NCBI GenBank assembly: GCA_017163975.1
Contig: JAFFSR010000087.1
Span: 124,001-188,000 of the forward strand
Direction of reading: 5' to 3'
Source of the DNA: Anastatus disparis
Lineage: Eukaryota; Arthropoda; Insecta; Hymenoptera; Eupelmidae
DNA length: 64,000 bases
Position numbers and translations under genes: made by a program. Below are positions 33,481 to 45,349 of this stretch, piece by piece; within the stretch, counting starts at the first letter, position 1, and each line of letters starts with the position of its first letter. The notes under the pieces were generated by a model. That model saw only the letters and a list, made by a program, of their open reading frames with translations, was not told the DNA's origin and did no database searches.

Positions 33481-35127
33481 TAGGATGCGGAAAAATATCT
33501 TAATTAGAACAAGAGTTACAGCAGTGGCCTTGCTAGCGTAAGACTTACGCTAGTTGGGCCCGTGTTTCTCGGGAACGGCTGGAGCAAAAAAATTGTTTCA
33601 AGGTGGAATCATCAGCAACAAATTAGCAACAAATTATTACTCATCAGTTTTAGTCATACTCTAAAAAATGCTTGATTTCTTTAAATTCGACTGGGCCTGA
33701 TGTCGGTATTAGGGTAAAATACTATTGTTTTCGAATTTTGGAAAATATCATCTTTCAGCAACAAATTAGCAACAAATTATGCCGTTCGAATAGTTAAAAT
33801 ATCTTAATTAGAACCAGAGTTACAGCAGTAGCCTTGCTAGCGTAAGACTTACGCTAGCAGGGCCCGTGTTTCTCGGGAACGGCTGGAGCAAAAAAAATGT
33901 TTCAAGGTGGAATTATCAGCAACAAATTATTACTCATCAGTTTTAGTCATACTCTGAAAAATAACTGATTTCTTAAAATTCAATTGGGCCTGATGTCGAT
34001 ATTGTGGTCAAATACTATTGTGTTCGAATTTTGGAAAACATCATCTTTCAGCAACAAATTATTACTCATCAGTTTTAGTCATACTCTGAAAAATAACTGA
34101 TTTCTTAAAATTCAACTGGGCCTGATGTCGGTATTAGGGTCTAATTCTATTGTTTTCGAATTTTGGAAAATATCATCTATTAGCAATAAATTATGCCGTT
34201 TGAATAGTTAAAATATCTTAATTAGAACCAGAGTTACAGCAGTGGCCTTGCTAGCGTAAGACTTACGCTAGCAGGGCCCGTGTTTCTCGGGAACGACTGC
34301 AGCAAAAAAATTGTTTTAAGGTAGAATTATCAGCAACAAATTAGCAACAAATTTTTACTCATCAGTTTTAGTCATACTCTGAAAAATAACTGATTTCTTG
34401 AAATTCAACTGGGCCTGATGTCGGTATTAGGGTCAAATACTATTGTTTTCGAATTTTGGAAAACATCATCTTTCAGCAACAAATTAGCAACAAATTATTA
34501 CTCATTAGTTTAAGTCATACCCTGAAAAATAACTGATTTCTTGAAATTCAACTGGGCCTGATGTCGGTATTAGGGTAAAATTCTATTGTTTCCGAATTTT
34601 GGAAAACATCATCTTTCAGCAACAAATTAGCAACAAATTATGATGTTCGAATCTTTAAAATATCTTAATTAGAACCAGAGTTACAGCAGTGGCCTTGCTA
34701 GCGTAAGTCTTACGCTAGCACGGCCCGTGTTTCTCGGGAACGGCTGGAGCAAAAAAATTGTTTCAAGGTGGAATCATCAACAACGAATTAGCAACAAATT
34801 ATTACTCTTTAGTTTTAGTCATATCCTGAAAAATAACTGATTTCCTGAAATTCAACTGGGCCTGATGTCGGTATTAGGGTCAAATACTATTGTTTTCAAA
34901 TTTTGGAATATATCATCTTTCAGCAACAAATTAGCAACAAATTATGCCGTTCGAATCTTTAAAATATCTTAATTAGAATAAGAGTTACAGCAGTGGCCTT
35001 GCTTCTTGGGAACGGCTAGAGCAACAAAATTGATTTTTGCGTAACAAATTAGCAACAAATTAGCAACAAAATATGGTAATGGTTAGGTAGTGGCGTTGTC
35101 TAGTGGCTGTGCCAGCGTAATAGACGT
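33480..35127 (-). repeat. Right arm of the foldback element (inverted tandem units)
   Basis: Same unit as the left arm in reverse orientation: GGGAACGGC or a one-base variant occurs at about 33,571, 33,875, 34,289, 34,736 and 35,008. The outermost copy has lost the GCTAGCGTAAG palindrome by a deletion. Near the tip an extra 17-bp direct repeat of GTGGC..TCTAGTGG is present that the left arm lacks. Confidence 0.93.
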
Positions 35128-35319
35128 TAAAAATGTAACGTGATGGCAACTTAGATTCTTATCCTTAAAAAATTTTCGAGGCGTGCCAAAAAAGCATCAA
35201 CTTCAAAAATTGCGCTCGATAAGAATTTCTTTATAAAACAGTATAATTATTTTATTTATGATATAATAACTTTTTCACTTCTTGATCAGTAATCAAAACT
35301 ACTCCAGCCTACTCTTATC

Positions 35320-35555
35320 AATATAGAATCTAGCAATTCAAGATTGCAATCTTACTCTAGAATATGTATCAACTACAAAAAATGTAATTGTAGATTTCTT
35401 AAGTAGATGCAATACAATTAATTCAGATGATGAAATAATAATATTAAGCTTATTGCCAGATAAACTATCATAAGAATTAAGGAAAATGTTTGAAAATTTA
35501 GGAGAACTTTAAAATAAAGATGTAAAATTGAACACTGAAAAAACCAGGTTAAAGG
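35320..35555 (+). pseudogene. Gypsy-like RNase H/linker fragment
   Basis: A short relic reads LTLEYVSTTKNVIVDFLSRCN, matching the end of Gypsy RNase H domains (pattern ..V.G..N.VADALSR). It continues acidic and leucine-rich with two in-frame TAA codons at positions where CAA would fit. Nothing else of the element is visible around it. Confidence 0.6.
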
Positions 35556-35985
35556 GGTCAGGATGTAAACGTGATGGAATTTTTCAAATTTTCCAAATTT
35601 TTTGCTAAATAAATATTTCAATGAATTTTTTCCTCAAAAACTATCAATTTTTCGTTGAAACTTAATAGAATACTTTTTCTTGGAAATTAGATGTAGAATT
35701 CACCTGAATTTTTGCAAATTATAATATACTGATTTTTATGCTTACTTGATCGATTTAAACATACTATTTAGTATATCTAAAAATCGAGCAGGTTAAATTG
35801 GCTTTTTAAAGTCTTATTTTTTTTGTTTTTTTATGAGGAAAAAATATACGAAGCCTCCAGTTGGGCAGCCTTCTCAAAGTTACTTAATTGTGCAAAAAAG
35901 TCTGAATAAATCGTTATTTTGGATCAATGATGAGATTCGTGATTTTTTTTCTGAAAAAGTATTGATTTTTGGGACAAATGTATAA
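35556..35985. other. Intergenic DNA
   Basis: AT-rich, no supported feature; short inverted words only. Confidence 0.55.
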
Positions 35986-35988
35986 AAA

Positions 35989-35989
35989 T

Positions 35990-36032
<43 letters not shown>
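35989..36032. repeat. (CT)n microsatellite
   Basis: About 21 TC/CT units immediately upstream of the non-LTR element leader. Confidence 0.95.
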
Positions 36033-36035
<3 letters not shown>

Positions 36036-36469
36036 AGTATACTAGCGTGGTTTCTATTTTGCTCTTACTGTTTTGTGGCCTTGTACTCTGCTTTTGCTGC
36101 CTACGGGCGTTTTGTTTCAGGAAACTGCAAGCGCACTTTGCAGAGGACCTATCGACCTATTAAACTGCATCTTTGGTGAGCTCTGCATCTATAAAATATC
36201 TAAAATTAACTGGTGGTGCTGACATTTTGAGGTTAGGATCATTCAACAAGTTTTGAGGTTAGTTCCGACAGGTCATCAGCTAGTAGTTGCCTTTGAAGCC
36301 AGGAGCGCTGCAAATCATTACCGAAGGAGTGCTGTACCCTTCTTTATCGACTGTTGCTGTACTTTAACTTTACCGATTGTGAGTACTATCTGTTTAACAT
36401 TTACACTTGGGGTTTTATCTGGGAGGTGATTCTCTGTACACGACCTCTCTCTCTCTGTTGCGTTTGTCG

Positions 36470-37717
36470 AGTATGCTGATTTGCCCTTACTGTGAAGCAG
36501 CTATCTTACGCACGGACTCATCGCGTCTCTGTATTAACTGCTCAGCAATATATCACTTACATTGCTGTGATAATTCCTGGTTTGGAGTTAATAATACTCT
36601 TGCTTGTTGCGAAAAACGTAAAGCCTCAAGAAATATCATTACGAGTGGTGCTTTGGGTGTGGTTTCCCCTATTGTTTCAATCTCTGCCTCCTCTGGACCT
36701 TCAAAAGACTCTTTGCCCAATCAGGGCTCTCAAAAAAGAGGTGCGGTCTCCCCGCTCCACCCACTTGAACCTTTACTTAGACGGCGCTGTCGTTCGGAGT
36801 CAAGCTCCTCTCAATCTTCTATTGACAGCAATACACCTGTGGGCATTACACATAAATTTGTTGCTTCCTCTAGCCCTCACTTATTGGCTGCTGATCCTCG
36901 TGCTGCTACATCTAAACTTCTAACGTTCTCTCAACCAAAGACCGTCAACATGACTGACAGCGAGTGGCTAGCTAATTTTAAGTCGGACAATGACTTGAAA
37001 TTTGCTGCTCAGATGGAGAAAACAGACAAGCTGTTACTATTGACTACTCAACTTGTGGGTGAAGTGGGTTCGTTGCGCAATGATATACGTGATATCAAGC
37101 AATCTCTATCGAAAGTAGAAAAGCGTCAAGACTTGCTTTCTGATCGTCTTGATGAGCACATTGCTACCTGCTCTGCTTCAACTTCAGCACCTGCTGACCC
37201 GTTAATGTCTGATACGTATGAAGTTTTGTTCTCGGGTATTCTAACAACTCTATCAGTAAGTGATAACGATATAATCAAAACTATTTTGAGAGCAATCGGG
37301 TTAGAGCAGGTTTGCATGATGCTCATTGATTCTCGTGAATGGCTTCCTGCTGTTCCCATGGAAACGGATGAGCCTGAACCTTCTCAAAAGGATAAATTTC
37401 GAGCAATCGTTGGGCGCTTTACATCTGATGCGATCAGAGATACTATAGTATCAAACTCTGCTAAGCTGAGAGATTTCACTGTTTCGAAAATTTTTGGTAT
37501 AAAAGGTTCTTCTAAGATCTTTGCTCGTCCTATTTGGCCCTAACCGGTCTTTGAGTTATTAGTCAAGGCAAACGCAGTCTACAAGGAGTTAAATTATATG
37601 CGCCCTATCGTTCGTAACTTAAGAGTCTGCATGCGTCCCCATAAGGAGGCTGAGCTGATTCCAGTTTTGGATGAGGCTCACTTGTCGAGGCTAACACCAA
37701 ATAAAAACAAAAAATAG
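36470..37717 (+). pseudogene. Non-LTR ORF1 with PHD-like zinc finger
   Basis: ORF1 proteins bind element RNA. Near residue 24 of the open frame begins MLICPYCEAAIL, then CINCSAIYHLHC and ACCEK: the Cys/His spacing of a PHD-type finger seen in ORF1 of several CR1-like clades. A serine-rich middle follows, then a coiled-coil-like stretch (KTDKLLLLTTQLVGEVGSL..). The frame meets TAA at 37,541 and continues in the same frame to TAG at 37,715, ending in the conserved-looking MRPIVRNLRVCMRPHKEAEL. The likely true start is the internal methionine MLICPYC at about 36,476. Confidence 0.8.
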
Positions 37718-37720
37718 GGA

Positions 37721-40700
37721 TTGCTAGGCTCTTGTGTGATTAATAACCCTTTTTTTATTTCAAACTCATCAAATAGTCTTAATAACGTTTTTTCTCATAC
37801 TTCATTACATAACGTAATAAATCCAAACTCTCCTGCTATCTCTGTGCCAAAAAATGGTTTACAATTTTTTCAAAATATACAAATTTCTCATGCTAATGTT
37901 AATCGGTTTAAAACTCATTTCTCTCTCATAGAGCATCATATTACTTCAAATCAACCGGATATTTTTGCTGTTACAGAGACTTTCTTAACTGAGTATGATG
38001 ATTCTTCTATTATCTCTATTAATCATTACAATTTTTTTAGGTTAGATAGAGTGGGTGAAATTGGCAGTGGAGTTGGCTTCTATGTGCAAGATTTTCTCAA
38101 AGTCAGCATACTTTCTCAATCAAATGCCGTCTTCGACAATACAGCTGAGTATATCATAGCTGAAATCTCTCTAGGTGCTGAAAAACTCATTTTTGCTGTC
38201 GTGTATCTGAGGCCAAAGGGCCTATTTCCTGAGGATTTCTTCAACTCAATATCTGAGTTATTACCATCGTACAAAAACATTGTCATTACTAGAGATTTCA
38301 ATATCAATTTGTTGGCTAAAAATTTTAGCTCAGACTCTTTCCGCTCAACGATTGAATCACTTGCCCTTTACTTAGTACCTTCCGAACCTACTCACCATAC
38401 TCTTACAACTGATCATATTTCTCATACCTGGATTGATCTCTTCATTTTAAATTATGAAAATTCTTTGGTTTCTTACAGTAAAACATCATCTCCTTTTATA
38501 GCAGGTCACGACCTGATTACCATCACTTTTAAGGCTTTTAAGCCTCAGGCTGCAACTAAAATAATCAACTCTCGTAATTTTGCTAACATTAACCTTCAAA
38601 CTTTAAACAGTATGATTTCATCTTCTCTCTCAAATTACTCACATGAGAGCTGTGTTGAATCTTTAGGTACTGCCACTTCTTCTGTTGATATGTTAGTTCA
38701 TAAGTTGTCTTCTGTTCTTGTTTCGTCCTTTGATTCTTGTACACCAATTAAAGCACTTAAATTAGACATTAAGAAAAAACCGTGGGTCACTTCTGACATT
38801 AGATTTAAGATGAGAGAGCGTGATAGAGCATATCGTTATGCTGTTCGATCCGGCTCTACTCAGGCAGTTTTAAGATATAGAAAGCTCAGAAGTGAAATCT
38901 CAAATGCGCTTGATTCTGCAAAAAACAATTATATAGCTGATCGTCTTAATTCTGTGGGTAACTTTTCTAATCGCTGGAACATTCTTCACAAGATTGGTCT
39001 GGCTTCAAGGATATTGCCTTCACCGCTTCAGTATTTCTCCTCAAGTGTTCTTCTCTCTCACTACACAACAATTTCTTCTGCCACTCCAGCTTTGTCTGAG
39101 GGTGAGTTGAGAGAGGTGCTTGCTGTACCATTACGTAATGACTTGCCTGTCTTTAATTTTGTCCCAGTTAATTGTTCTCTTGTCGAATTTTTTGTACGCC
39201 TCGGTACTTCTAAGACTTTTTGTCCTGATGGTATTATGGCTCAGATGCTTAAAATGACGAGTCAATCCTCTGTTGATCTCATTACTTCCATCATAAATTG
39301 CTCGCTCGCATCTGCTGTTTTTCCGACTGATTGGAAGAGGGCCTTTTTGCTTCCATTGGCAAAGACGAATAAGATGGATTCACCTTCACAAACCCGGCCC
39401 ATTGCCAAACTTTCTGAAGTTTCCAAAATTCTGGAGAGAGTAATGCATTCTCAGTTTAGCTCCTTTATTGAATCAAATTCTCTGTTCGATAGTCTACAGA
39501 CAGGCTTTCGTAAATCTAATAGTACCCAGACTGCGCTCTTGAAGCTTCTTGAAGATGCACGCCTGGCTATTGATAAAAGAATGATCACTACTCTATTGCT
39601 CTTTGATTTTTCCAAGGCTTTCGACACAGTGTCACATATTCGCCTGCTGTTCAAACTTCGTCGATTCAATTGCTCAGATACTGTTATACGATGGTTTGCG
39701 TCGTATCTCAGCAAGAGATCCTATGCTATTACAGATTTGGAGGGTCATGTCGGTGAATGGGTCACCTGCACGGCAGGTGTTCCTCAGGGCAGCGTTTTGG
39801 GTCCGCTGCTTTTCTCTGTTTTCATCAATGATTTATCTTCTGTCTTAACCAGATCGTCTCATATTCTGTTTGCTGATGACTTGCAGGTATACCACTCGTT
39901 TCTGCCCGCAAATCTGAGTGACGAGATTGACTTTCTAAATCACGAGGTTGCTGCTGTTGTTAAGTGGGCTGTTGACAATGGTCTTGCCTTAAACCCATCT
40001 AAAATGCAAGCAATGTTCATTGGTCGCGAGCAATTCATCTCAAGAATTGATCTCTTTTCTTGCCCTAAAATTTTCGTAAATGATAAGGTGGTGCCGTATA
40101 CTAGTTCAGTCAAAAATTTGGGTATCTGGATAACTAGCACTTGAAACTGGAATAAGCAGGTGGGTTCGGTGGTTGGACGTATCTTTGGTACTCTTCAATC
40201 ATTAAAGTTCCATAGACATGCTCTGTCTAGGCAGGTCAGGAAAAACCTTGTTGCAGCTCTCATCTTTCCTATAATAGACTACCGTTGTGTAGTCTATGAT
40301 GACTTACCTCAGACGTTAAACATTAAACTTCATCGTGCACTGAATGCCTGCGTTAGATTTATCTGTGGAAATATAGGAAGACAAGAAAGGGTTACGCCCT
40401 TTCGCCTGCAGCTGGTTGTCGGTGAGCCACAGGCGTTTATATTTCAAGTCAGCTCTTGCTCACTCTATTGTTTCGTATCAAAAGCCAAGCTATCTGGCTG
40501 CTAAATTCGATCGGGTAAACATTGATACAGTTGTTCGAACTTCGACTAGACTACCAGCTAGACTTCTTATCTGCCCCGTTGTTCGTACTGCAGCTATGCT
40601 ACATTCTTTCGTATACACGGCATCTAGCTTTATCAATGTTAATACCTCCATATTCGCTAGTTTTTGATTAGGACAAACGCAGTCTATTAAGGCTAAGTTG

Positions 40701-40740
40701 TACAACAAATTTTTGCTTGAGGAGCGCACTGAGTGGATAG
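37721..40740 (+). pseudogene. Non-LTR ORF2: endonuclease and reverse transcriptase
   Basis: APE-type endonuclease: ISHANVNRF, VTETFL (catalytic E), GVGFYV, VVYLRPKG, ITRDFNIN (family G changed to R), SHTWIDLF, and AGHDLI in place of the usual SDH. RT: RPIAKLSEVSKILERVM, GFRKSNSTQTALL, LLLFDFSKAFDTV, AGVPQGSVLGPLLF, ILFADDLQVY. A TGA at 40,142 interrupts the thumb, then the same frame runs to 40,504; after a one-base change near 40,430 the C-terminal domain continues to about 40,740. Products nick DNA and copy the element RNA in the nucleus. Confidence 0.9.
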
Positions 40741-41084
40741 GCGAAACAGAGAGTCATTGAGTGTATTTTCATACTATGGTACACTTTACTACACATTTAG
40801 TTCTGTAGACCTCAAACTGTATATTTATTGTGTAACATGTTGATTAGATGAGTGCAGCTTCAATAAAGTGTAACAATCTTATATTTTTTATAATCATAAT
40901 TTTTTACTTTTATCACAGAGAGAGAAATCTCATATGAATATATTCAACCTTTTACTATTGTTCTTGCTTGTTATATTTGCACTATATTTTATTTTGTAAA
41001 CAACATTATGTATTACTTTTGGGTCATACGGGGTTGAACCCCACGATCTTCAATAAATATGAATCAATCAATCAATCAATCTTT

Positions 41085-41215
41085 GTCTCCGTCTCCGCCA
41101 CTCCGTCTCCATCTCTCCATCTACGAAGACGACTCTCCGTCTCTGTCTTTCCATCTACGATGATGACTCTCCGCCTCTGTCTCTCCGAATCTCTGTCTCC
41201 GTTATTACTTTATAA
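41085..41215. repeat. CT-rich minisatellite
   Basis: Degenerate TCTCCGTCTC words; the phrase CCATCTACGA(A/T)GA(C/T)GACTC occurs twice about 43 bp apart. Confidence 0.75.
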
Positions 41216-41319
41216 TATTACTTATATATTATCTTATATTATATTAGTACCATTATATTAATGTGAAGAATTAAGACTTTTTTTCTCCGGAAAATATCGT
41301 TTGCATAATTGTCACATAT

Positions 41320-41940
41320 ATATATTGGCGATTCCACGTCAAGCGGAATAGATAAAATTAAAAAAAAATTTTTTATTCGCTTAAAATGTTTGTTTTTGTG
41401 ACTTGAGAAACTAAAAATTTTTTCAGATTACTTTACGCCATAATTTCCGAGATATAAACATCCAAAGTTGGTCAAAAACGCAATTTTGTCAAAAAATGCG
41501 TTTTTTCCACTCTAAATAGCGCAAGAAGGGCGCGTCTGAAAACAAATATTTTAAATACATAATGTTTACAAAAATTTACGAACTTTTTAAAAAATTAAAT
41601 ATTTTCGCCATCAAAGCCCTTTCAAGGTACTTTTTTGTCAATTTTAAAGTAAAAAATAGCTTAAATACACGAGCATAAAACTTTTTCGTCTTCTAGGCAT
41701 GAAAAATAGATTTCTTGTCGAAAATTACATAAATGATCATGTTTTTGGAATGGGCAAATACGTATTATTAGTTTTACAAAGTAATTTCCAAAAAACTCGG
41801 TATTTTTATCAAAACCACAACTTTTTCTGTTTTTATCGTCTCTCACTGGTCTGTTGTAGTTCGCCTTCGTGTCTCGGATTTATCAACTCAGTGGAGCTTA
41901 TGTTTTTGTCTAAAAAAAACTTTAGAGTTAATTGATTAAG
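41320..41940. repeat. Fragment of the CCACGTCAAGCGGA repeat family
   Basis: It begins after a short (TA)n with GATTCCACGTCAAGCGGAAT, close to the left edge of palindrome A at 19,834. The rest is AT-rich with homopolymer-flanked words (AAAACGCAATTTTGTC / AAAAAATGCGTTTT). No coding sequence is convincing. Confidence 0.5.
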
Positions 41941-42470
41941 ATTTTAAATATTATGAAAACTAGAGGTATGTCACTTCCAAATCTATTTTATTTTCAAAAA
42001 ATACTAACTTTAGAGTAAATAGAACTTTCTATTTTTTGTGTGTTGTTTTGTTCGTTATATCTTCCAGGTATAATAGATATACATATAAATATAGCAATCA
42101 AAATCATAAATTTTTAATGAGCCGTTTTATTTAAATTTTAATATATTTTCAGTCAATGTGTAAGACATTTCAAATATTAGGAACAACTGTATACTGGACA
42201 AATTTATTTTACGAAGTAGCAAAATTTGCTAAGAAAATTTGATACTTTTCACTTTTAATTTGTGTTATAAATTACTTTAAATAGAGTATTATTTTATACA
42301 AAAGTAAAAGTATTACTGAGAAATCAAATGAGTTCCTTGTGGTTATTCAAAAGTACAAACATTTATCATAAAGAATTTTCTCCGTTTATGTTACGGTTAA
42401 GAGCATGTAGTACATCTTTGTTCTCTTCTAATTAAATAATTAATTTTTCTAAAAAAGTTAATAATTGTAT
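41941..42470. other. AT-rich intergenic DNA
   Basis: Nothing recognised. Confidence 0.6.
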
Positions 42471-42917
42471 CCTAGCGGAAATATAAAATGTTTATTAGTA
42501 TTTAAACCTGTTTAAAACAGTTTATAAGTGTGAAATTTGGGACATTTAAAACAGTTTTAAACAGTTTTGAACAGATTTAAACACTTTTGAACACTTTTGA
42601 GAACTTTTGAACAATTTTAAAAAGTTCGAAATGATTCCAAACAATATTTGATAATTTTGTGTTCGTAAAAATTTTCTTCTATATAATAAAATTTATATAA
42701 TATATATGAGGAAATGTTCTCTTTAGTTTTAAATTATTCTGAACTGTTTAAAACTGTTCAAAACTATTCAAAACTGTTCAAAGCTATTCAAAACGTCCTA
42801 AATTTTACATTTATAAACTATTTTGAACAGTTTTAAACAGTTTCAAATTGTTTTAAAAAATTTTAAATAATTTTAAACTATTTCAAACAGTAATACACAT
42901 TTTATATTTCCACTAGG
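42471..42917. mobile_element. 447-bp inverted-repeat element built of TTTTGAACAG words
   Basis: Ends are inverted repeats: CCTAGCGGAAATATAAAATG (left) and CATTTTATATTTCCACTAGG (right; one mismatch). The interior consists of 10-11-bp words TTTTGAACAG/TTTTAAACAG in the left half and their reverse complement CTGTTCAAAA in the right half, so the entire element is an imperfect hairpin. No gene. Confidence 0.8.
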
Positions 42918-43045
42918 GTAACAAAAAATAAAAAGGAAGCCCCATCTTGTATCATAAAAAGTGATATTTTCTTTGATAAGCAAAAATTATTTATGTTACT
43001 TGGTTTTTAAGAAAACCTTAAAAAATTTAAAAATTAAAAATTAAC
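42918..43045. repeat. Diverged half-copy of the TTAA-flanked MITE
   Basis: AAGCCCCATCTTGTATCATA, then GTGATATTTTCTTTGATAAG and TTTTAAGAAAACCTTAAAAA parallel the element at 47,622-48,002. Only one arm is present. Confidence 0.6.
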
Positions 43046-44245
43046 AAAGGAATAATTCTGTCTTTCTTTATATTGCTGAATCCAGAATGATCTGCCCGAA
43101 TTTGAATAAAGTCCATGATTTGGAGGTCTGATACTCACCTAATTAGTTCTAGTCTTTGTTTCACAATACCAATAGTCTTCAACAACATGAAAAATTTTTA
43201 TAATGATTTTATTTTGTATATTTTTTTGACAATATTCTAAGAAAATTATTATGGGAGCTATTAGAGCAAATTAAGAACTCTAATTTTATACCTTTTTTTG
43301 AAATAAATAATAATTTTTTTAGGGAAAATAAAAAATTTTATTTAGATTAAAGTCTACAGAAGAAGAATTCCTTCAACTACCGGCTATGTTTTAATGTAAT
43401 ATTTGCAATAGAAAAATATATAAAAATTCTAATAATTCAAAAATATGAATTTTTTTTCCTTATTTACTTATTTATTTAAATGATACGTCAGTAATATTTT
43501 ATTAAATTCGTTAATTTGGCTTATGTGTTATTTTTTTCAATCATTCATGAACATATTGCTAACTTTCTGTATTGCATATCGTAAAAATTTTAATCGAGAG
43601 CAACTCAATTCGAATTTTACGAGATTCCTGAAATAAAATGATCCGTCGATGAAATAAGTAGCTGCAGAAACAATTTCTCAATTGTTGAATATTCAGTAAA
43701 TTACTTTTTATCTATAATCATATTATGAATAAATGATAGTATGACCTTAGAATCAGCTTTCCCAAAAACTTCTGAGAAACTGTTTTCTCAGAGTTAATAC
43801 TTTCTGGATCTTCAACGTATCATTTAAATGTAATAGTCATTTTATTATTGTAATATTTATCGCAGTATGAATTCTTCAACAATTATAGTTCTTGTTAATG
43901 GTGTAAAGAAGAGGGAGATAGCGTTTCTTACTATAAACATTTTTTTCCGGATAAAAAGAGAGTTTTAAAAATTTTCTTTTATTTTATATCCTATCGGAGT
44001 AATTCCAAACAAGAGTATTTTGATATCATTTTGATCATCATTATTATTAGTAATAGTAGTATTACCATTATCATTATTTCTTAAATTACTACATATGCTT
44101 GAAAAAAGGAACAAGATGTGTGTTTTGTAAGGTTTTAAAGTTATTTTTTAAAAATAAAGCAGATTTATATGAAATAAACCTCCAGATCTGTAAAAATAAT
44201 TTTTCAAATTAGAATTAACCATTTATAATATATAGTTTATAATAT
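43046..44245. other. AT-rich intergenic DNA
   Basis: No supported gene, repeat or RNA. Confidence 0.6.
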
Positions 44246-44621
44246 CCCTTCCCTCATAAAAAAAGAAAAGAAAGAAAAGATTCACGCAACGAAAATACGT
44301 TAACAAAATTTGTAACATGATTTTGGATATAAACTAGCCGTATTTGCTCCACCCAAAACAAGAGGCGACTCGAGTAAAGAGAGAATACGGTACGAGAAAA
44401 CAAAGGATATAAGAGTGGGTGGGTAGTCATCGGAGTATACCACGTGAGTCATCAATAAATGTCGTTAATGCTTTATTATCTCTCCATACCATCTTTTTTA
44501 GTATAAAGTAATCCAATAGTGATAGAGCTTCTCATGCCTGTCATATTTGTATCAATATTTTTTGTACTCGCATCGATGGCAGTTCGCATGCTCTATTAGC
44601 ATGAGTTTTTTCTCCGTGTAG
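44246..44621. repeat. Dispersed 0.36-kb repeat, copy 2
   Basis: Second copy of the repeat at 837-1,192, in the same orientation, with a short internal extension (about 44,370-44,400) and ending in CCGTGTAG. The stem-forming GCTCTATTAG end is conserved. Confidence 0.85.
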
Positions 44622-45330
44622 TATTATTTAATTTTTCTTTATATTTATTTGGTTGTTTTTCTTTAATTTTTATACAAGCTTCTTTCTTACGCAAAGCCTC
44701 ATTTGCACGCATTTGTTCCAATTTATCAGTACTCTTTCCTTTCTTGAATTTTAATTTCGTTATCTTTGTATTTTCTTACTTTTTTATATCTATTTGGTTT
44801 TTTTTTCATTTAAATATAAGCTCCTTTTTTCGTAAAGCCTCATTTACACGTTATTATTCTAATTTATCAGTTTTTTTTTTTCATTTTCATTATCTCATTA
44901 ATATTTAATATTTTTTCATATTTATATGCTTGATCTTCTTTTATTTTCTTATAATTTTCTTTTACGTAAACATTACGAACACGCTTTAGTTCTAATTTAT
45001 CATTACTTTATTTCTGCTTTTTCATAATCATGTCTTTTCCTGAATTTTCTATATATTAATTCTATTGTTCTGTTACCATTTTTATGTTTAATCCTGTTAT
45101 ACATAAAGCTTATTTTTCGTCTATTTATTTTAAATATTTTTTTTTCTTCATTTAATTTAATCTTATCAGTCTTAATTTTAATATCGTTAGTAGTTATTGG
45201 GACACCATGAACCGTCAAAACAAACCCCCACTCCACCACCCCAAAGCTTACTGACCGGTGGGTCAATGACCTCTGAGAAGGCGAAGTAGAAACTGTTGAG
45301 ACGGAACATTAACGCCCCAAAGAATAAATT
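44622..45330 (-). pseudogene. Helitron-related lysine-rich region, second copy
   Basis: On the minus strand, about 44,760-44,640 encodes EQMRANEALRKKEACIKIK then QPNKYKEK, parallel to the 18.0-kb copy (QETLRKKKAYMKMK, QPNKYKQK). Further diverged repeats of the TTTATT.GGTTGTT..TTACG.AAAG phrase follow at about 44,790 and 44,940. The end at 45,190-45,250 (GGTTTGTTTTGACGGTTCATGG on the minus strand) is similar to 63,630-63,665. Heavily broken. Confidence 0.5.
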
Positions 45331-45349
45331 AACGCTCACACATGCATAC

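Larger units (their letters stand above)
30087..35136. mobile_element. Complete foldback element with 9-bp target-site duplication
   Basis: Element 30,096-35,127 starts ACGTCTATTACGCTGGCACA and ends with the exact reverse complement of that. It is flanked on both sides by the identical 9-mer TAAAAATGT (30,087-30,095 and 35,128-35,136). Each arm (about 30,096-31,650 and 33,480-35,127) is a tandem array; the spacer (31,650-33,480) has no recognisable transposase, so the element is non-autonomous. A 9-bp duplication is the rule for Drosophila-type foldback elements and for Mutator-like elements; which superfamily mobilised it is inference. Confidence 0.92.
36033..41081 (+). mobile_element. Near-full-length non-LTR retrotransposon (CR1/Jockey-like)
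   Basis: About 5.05 kb with a GC-normal 5' leader, ORF1, ORF2 and a 3' end composed of hairpin GGGGTTGAACCCC (41,030-41,042), an AATAAA signal and a (AATC)n tail (41,062-41,081). ORF1 and ORF2 each contain a nonsense codon and ORF2 a late frameshift, so it is inactive but young in appearance. The tail suggests target-primed insertion ending in a tetranucleotide repeat. Confidence 0.9.
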
